This document shows, one piece after another, positions 6,268-9,362 of a stretch of 9,362 nucleotides of DNA (positions are counted from its first letter, which is position 1; each line of letters begins with the position of its first letter). The DNA comes from Deltaproteobacteria bacterium. Lineage in GTDB: Bacteria; Desulfobacterota; Desulfobacteria; Desulfobacterales; UBA11574. Below the pieces are notes generated by a model. It searched no databases. It saw nothing but the letters and a program-made list of their open reading frames with translations, and was not told the origin of the DNA. The stretch covers positions 1-9,362 of the forward strand of contig JAFDBA010000154.1 in the NCBI GenBank assembly GCA_019313505.1. Direction: 5' to 3'. A program made the translations under genes and the position numbers.

Positions 6268-8802
6268 ATGAAACAAGAAATAAATCGCCGTGACCTTTTC
6301 AAGCTTGGCATCGCAAGTGCTGCGGTCCTGGCCACCGGAAAGGCGATCGGTTCCAGCGCCCTGGCCGGGACAGTCGATTTTGTGGAAGGCGGGAAGGATT
6401 TTTCACCCGAGACCGGCGCCGAAAGACAAATGATCCCTTCGGCCTGCTGGTCTTGCGTTACCAGAGATTCCATGATCGGTTTTGTGGAAGACGGAAGGCT
6501 GGTCAAACTGGAAGGACAGCCGAATTCCATCAGAGGAAAAGGAAAAATCTGCGCCAAGGGAGCAGCCGGCATCAACCAGCTCTATGATCCGGACCGAATT
6601 CTCTACCCCATGAAGCGGGTCGGTAAGCGCGGTGAAGGCAAATGGAAGCGCATCAGTTGGGACGCGGCCCTGACCGATCTTGCAGCACGGTTGAAAAAAC
6701 TGCGCGACGAGGGCCACCCGGAAAAATTTATGTTCCACTACGGTCGAATGAAGGCCTCATCCAGCAAAATTATCAAAAGTGCCTTTTTGGGCGCTTATGG
6801 CACCAAGACCATCGGCAATCACACCTCCATCTGTGAAGGCGCCAAATGGACCGGACAGGAACTGACCTGGGGCAAGCATTATGACAACTGGGATTTTGAC
6901 AACACCAAGATGGTGGTCAATTTCGGCAGCAACTGTCTGGAGGCCCATACCAATTCGATTCCTGTAAGCCAGCGACTTATCAGCGGCATAGTCGATCGAG
7001 GTGTAAAATTATACACCTTTGATGTCAGGCTATCCAATACCGCCGCAAAATCCACTGAGTGGGTGCCGGTCAAACCGGGTACCGACCGGGCCGTGGTCCT
7101 GGCCATGTGCAAGGTCATCATGGATGCCGGCCTGTATGACAAAGACTTTTTCAAGTTCATCAAGGCCACCAAGAATCGCAAGGAAAGCACGGATGCAAAG
7201 ATCGCCGCCTTAAAGAAACACTTGGATACATTTACACCGGAGTGGGCTGAAAAGATCAGCGGCGTTCCGGCTGCAAAGATCAAGTCCATTGCTCTTGAAC
7301 TCGCCAAAACCAAACCAGCCTGCGTCATCAGCTACCGGGGGGCGGTGGCCCATCATCATGGTGCCGATACCGAAAGGGCCATTCAAATGCTGGCCGCCAT
7401 TACCGGTAATATCGACAACCCCGGCGGTCGATGCCGTGGGGTGGGTGCCAAATGGAAATATCCCAAGGGCCCAAAAGACAAGCCCAAGGCAAAAGCCCTG
7501 AAGATCACAAATGGATTTAAAGGCGACATCGCCTATCCGACCCACGGTGCCAATCACCAGGTACTGAAAATGATCAAGGACGGCAAGGCCGGTCGACCCG
7601 AGATCTACATGTGGTACTGCTACACACCGGTCTATTCCCATGGGGAAACCCAGGAGAACATTGATATCCTAAAGGATGAAAGCCTCATTCCTTTCACGGT
7701 TAATGTCAACGCCTACTATGATGAATCCGCAGCACTGGCCGATCTGATTCTGCCGAATCCGTCGTACCTGGAATGGTGGGATTGGGAGGATATGGTATCA
7801 CCGACCCAGATCCCCGAGTACTACATTCGCCAGCCCTTTGTAAAACCTTTGGGCGAATCCAGGGATTTTAAAGATGTGGTTTGCGAACTAGCCCAAAGGA
7901 TGGGGTTTTCGCTGGGCTTTAATTCAGCCGAGGAATTTGTCAAAATGTCGTGTGAGATGACACCGGATGTCAAGGCGGCCGGTGGATTTGAGTACATGAA
8001 GAAACACGGGGTCTGGCATGATCCCAATGCCAAGCCAAAATACTACATGTACAAGAAAGAAGTTAAAACCGAAGATCTCAAAAAAGACGGGGTCATTTTC
8101 GACGAAGCCACCGGCGTTTACTGGAACTGGAAAAAGGCCCATGCCGAAAGCGAAGCCGCGGCCAAGGAGAAGGGTTACACCAAGACCAAGAACGCATATA
8201 AAGGTTATGTGGGTCAGGAAATCGAAGGCAAAGTTTATGCTGGCTTTAAACCGGACAAGGTCAACAAGTCCGGGTATTTTGAGCTTTACTCAGAACTGAT
8301 GGAGATGAAAAACCTTCCGGCGATACCCAGTTTCACGCCGGTCCCGGTCCATGAAAAGATGGGACCGGACGATCTGATTCTGACCTCTTACAAAGTTTCG
8401 GTTCACATCCATTCCCGTTCTGCCAACTGTAAATGGTTGACCGAAATCTGTCATGACAACCCGGGATTGATCAATTCTAAAACAGCCAAACGTTTGGGAA
8501 TAAAAACCGGAGACAAAATCAAGGTCACATCCGAAATCGGCGAAATCACGACCACGGCTAAAGTGACCGAAGGTGTTGTGCCGGGAGTCATCTCCATTTC
8601 TCATCACCTGGGGCACTGGCAGTACGGCCGCTATGCTTCGGGTAAAAAATCCCCGTTTGCCGGGGACAACGACCCGGATTTCAAGCTCAAGACCTGGAAC
8701 ACCTATGGTGTCCATCCGAACTGGATCATTGCTAACAAACCGGATCCAATTAGTGGTCAGTGGGCCATGCTAGATACTGTAGTCAAGGTGACCAAGGCAT
8801 AA
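6268..8802 (+). CDS. Tat-exported molybdopterin oxidoreductase catalytic subunit (PsrA/PhsA/TtrA-like)
   Basis: An 844-residue member of the DMSO-reductase superfamily, preceded by AAGGAGG. It begins with a Tat signal (NRRDLFKLG plus hydrophobic segment, end near 'ALAG'). The N-terminal Fe-S region reads CWSCVTRD (C60, C63, D67) with the last ligand C95 in 'KICAKG'; the third Cys of the usual C-x2-C-x3-C is Asp. Then come 'YDPDRILYPMKRVG', typical after this cluster; 'TIGNHTSIC' with C189 where Psr/Phs/Ttr/Arr enzymes have the Mo-ligating Cys; 'PGTD' (270-273) and 'AITGNIDNPGG', both pterin-binding segments; and a C-terminal dinucleotide-binding domain from about 702 with 'SHHLGHW' (His 779-780). 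It would reduce or oxidise a small substrate in the periplasm and pass electrons via the ferredoxin subunit. Sulfur compounds (polysulfide, thiosulfate, tetrathionate) or arsenate/selenate are possible; the substrate cannot be assigned. No NrfD-type membrane subunit or maturation chaperone is encoded alongside. Confidence 0.9.
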   Translation: MKQEINRRDLFKLGIASAAVLATGKAIGSSALAGTVDFVEGGKDFSPETGAERQMIPSACWSCVTRDSMIGFVEDGRLVKLEGQPNSIRGKGKICAKGAAGINQLYDPDRILYPMKRVGKRGEGKWKRISWDAALTDLAARLKKLRDEGHPEKFMFHYGRMKASSSKIIKSAFLGAYGTKTIGNHTSICEGAKWTGQELTWGKHYDNWDFDNTKMVVNFGSNCLEAHTNSIPVSQRLISGIVDRGVKLYTFDVRLSNTAAKSTEWVPVKPGTDRAVVLAMCKVIMDAGLYDKDFFKFIKATKNRKESTDAKIAALKKHLDTFTPEWAEKISGVPAAKIKSIALELAKTKPACVISYRGAVAHHHGADTERAIQMLAAITGNIDNPGGRCRGVGAKWKYPKGPKDKPKAKALKITNGFKGDIAYPTHGANHQVLKMIKDGKAGRPEIYMWYCYTPVYSHGETQENIDILKDESLIPFTVNVNAYYDESAALADLILPNPSYLEWWDWEDMVSPTQIPEYYIRQPFVKPLGESRDFKDVVCELAQRMGFSLGFNSAEEFVKMSCEMTPDVKAAGGFEYMKKHGVWHDPNAKPKYYMYKKEVKTEDLKKDGVIFDEATGVYWNWKKAHAESEAAAKEKGYTKTKNAYKGYVGQEIEGKVYAGFKPDKVNKSGYFELYSELMEMKNLPAIPSFTPVPVHEKMGPDDLILTSYKVSVHIHSRSANCKWLTEICHDNPGLINSKTAKRLGIKTGDKIKVTSEIGEITTTAKVTEGVVPGVISISHHLGHWQYGRYASGKKSPFAGDNDPDFKLKTWNTYGVHPNWIIANKPDPISGQWAMLDTVVKVTKA

Positions 8803-8806
8803 AGAA

Positions 8807-8847
8807 CCTCACTCCTTTCATTCACAATGGGCATGAAAGGAGCGAGG
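8807..8847 (+). terminator. strong stem-loop after the operon, probable terminator or 3' stabiliser
   Basis: CCTCACTCCTTTCAT (8807-8821) pairs with ATGAAAGGAGCGAGG (8833-8847) at 14 of 15 positions around an 11-base loop, starting five bases after the molybdoprotein stop codon. It is not followed by a T tract (next bases GAATACTG), so it is not a classical rho-independent terminator. A role in ending or protecting the long operon transcript is inferred from position and stability. Confidence 0.65.
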
Positions 8848-8856
8848 GAATACTGA

Positions 8857-9092
8857 AATGATGATCATAAAAGCGGGAAACGTAAGATGGAAGATATGAT
8901 GTTTTTACTTTTATCGGTCGTATGGTGCAACACATTCTACCAAAGGGAATGCAGTGGATTCGCTATTATGGGCTTTACGCAACAGCAGTTTATCAGAAGA
9001 TTCGCAAGAATTATCAGCAAAGGGTTATCGAAACGAGTTCAAAGGATCCTTTTGTTTGTTCACGTTGTGGGGGTGCGCTATGTTCTTTATGA
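8857..9092 (+). pseudogene. IS91-family transposase, decayed C-terminal remnant
   Basis: Two frames must be joined. Frame 1 gives 'DDHKSGKRKMED' (about 8860-8895). Frame 3 then gives 'YDVFTFIGRMVQHILPKGMQ' and continues 'WIRYYGLYATAVYQKIRK' to 'CSRCGGALCSL', ending at TGA 9090-9092. The 'TFIGR(M/L)VQH-PKG---(I/V)RYYG' pattern is the C-terminal part of IS91-type (Y2, PF04986) transposases, and the CxxCGG near the end looks like their terminal zinc-binding segment. The N-terminal and catalytic parts are missing; there is a stop just upstream at 8854-8856 and a frameshift near 8891-8897. It is therefore a dead fragment left by rolling-circle-type insertion or deletion. The open frame at 8887-9114 is the out-of-frame shadow of this remnant. 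Confidence 0.7.
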
Positions 9093-9155
9093 CAGGGGAA
9101 TGGTGAACTATTAAATTAAATTTTCATAAAAATCAGGAAAAGAATGGGGGGAAAA

Positions 9156-9362
9156 ATGAAAAAAGGTTATTTTAATCTTATCTTGGCGGCAATTTTATCT
9201 TTGGCGCTTGGGGGAACGGCATACGCGTTCAGCTTTGATTTCCATGGCAAAATGTGGCAGGTGGTTGGCTTCACCGACAACTATGGCGCTATGGTTGGTC
9301 CACACAAAAGTGGTAAAACGGATTTTTTCAATTATAACGGTAGCCTTAATAGTAAGGGCATG
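9156..9362 (+). CDS. exported protein, probably outer-membrane porin-like, 5' part
   Basis: Only the first 69 codons are in the window. A G-rich Shine-Dalgarno (GGGGGG at 9146-9151) precedes ATG 9156. The N-terminus is a clear Sec signal peptide: Met-Lys-Lys-Gly, a hydrophobic core, and 'GTAYA' before 'FSFDFHGKMWQ', so cleavage is likely after AYA. The mature start, with alternating hydrophobic and polar residues, a 'DFHGKM' first strand and a Gly/Asn/Asp-rich turn ('GFTDNYGAMVG'), resembles the first beta strand of trimeric porins or similar outer-membrane barrels seen near respiratory loci. That class is inferred from style; no diagnostic motif is complete. It lies after the operon stem-loop and the transposase remnant, so it probably has its own promoter, which I could not place with confidence. 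Confidence 0.6.
   Translation, partial: MKKGYFNLILAAILSLALGGTAYAFSFDFHGKMWQVVGFTDNYGAMVGPHKSGKTDFFNYNGSLNSKGM

Noticed and set aside
9065..9100. Possible sigma-70 promoter for the porin-like gene (TTGTTC-like and TATGTT-like boxes)
   Set aside because: Both boxes are poor matches and they lie inside the transposase remnant; not enough support to annotate.
8887..9114. 75-codon open frame as a small membrane protein
   Set aside because: The neighbouring frame over the same stretch reads as an IS91-type transposase tail, so this frame is an out-of-frame shadow except for its first few codons.

Overview
The window looks like a chromosomal piece of a strictly anaerobic, respiring bacterium, most likely a sulfate-reducing deltaproteobacterium (Desulfobacterota, Desulfobacterales-like). 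This rests on the moderate GC content, a multiheme c-type cytochrome, Tat-exported iron-sulfur and molybdopterin subunits, a membrane-bound sigma-54 activator and a PhnD-like binding protein. The lineage is inferred from gene style, not from a marker gene.

Layout: (1) 1-708 is the 3' part of a PhnD-like periplasmic substrate-binding protein. (2) It overlaps the start of a membrane-anchored sigma-54 activator (689-2899: TM, periplasmic segment, TM, HAMP, GAF-like, AAA+, Fis-type HTH). (3) The spacer at 2900-3452 holds a ~145 bp imperfect palindrome with MITE-like ends (2901-3045), candidate activator sites, and a textbook sigma-54 -24/-12 promoter (3378-3393). (4) A four-gene operon follows on the + strand: a receiver-only protein with a degenerate acidic pocket (3453-3842); a multiheme cytochrome c split by an apparent +1 frameshift (3808-4011 plus 3995-5377, 12 haem motifs if joined); a Tat-exported four-cluster ferredoxin subunit (5398-6249); and a Tat-exported molybdopterin oxidoreductase of the Psr/Phs/Ttr type (6268-8802). 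(5) A strong stem-loop (8807-8847) closes the operon. (6) A decayed IS91-family transposase tail (8857-9092) follows. (7) From 9156 the signal peptide and first residues of a probable outer-membrane porin-like protein run off the window.

How the parts may work together (inference): the PhnD-like protein and the periplasmic segment of the activator would sense a ligand outside the cytoplasm. The activator would then drive the single sigma-54 promoter, switching on a periplasmic molybdenum reductase or oxidase. Its electrons would pass through the ferredoxin subunit and a 12-haem cytochrome rather than the usual NrfD/PsrC membrane subunit, which is absent here. The substrate cannot be read from the sequence. 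A sulfur oxyanion, polysulfide or a metalloid oxyanion would fit the family. The two points needing most attention are the frameshift in the cytochrome and the Asp replacing the third Cys of the catalytic subunit's N-terminal Fe-S motif.
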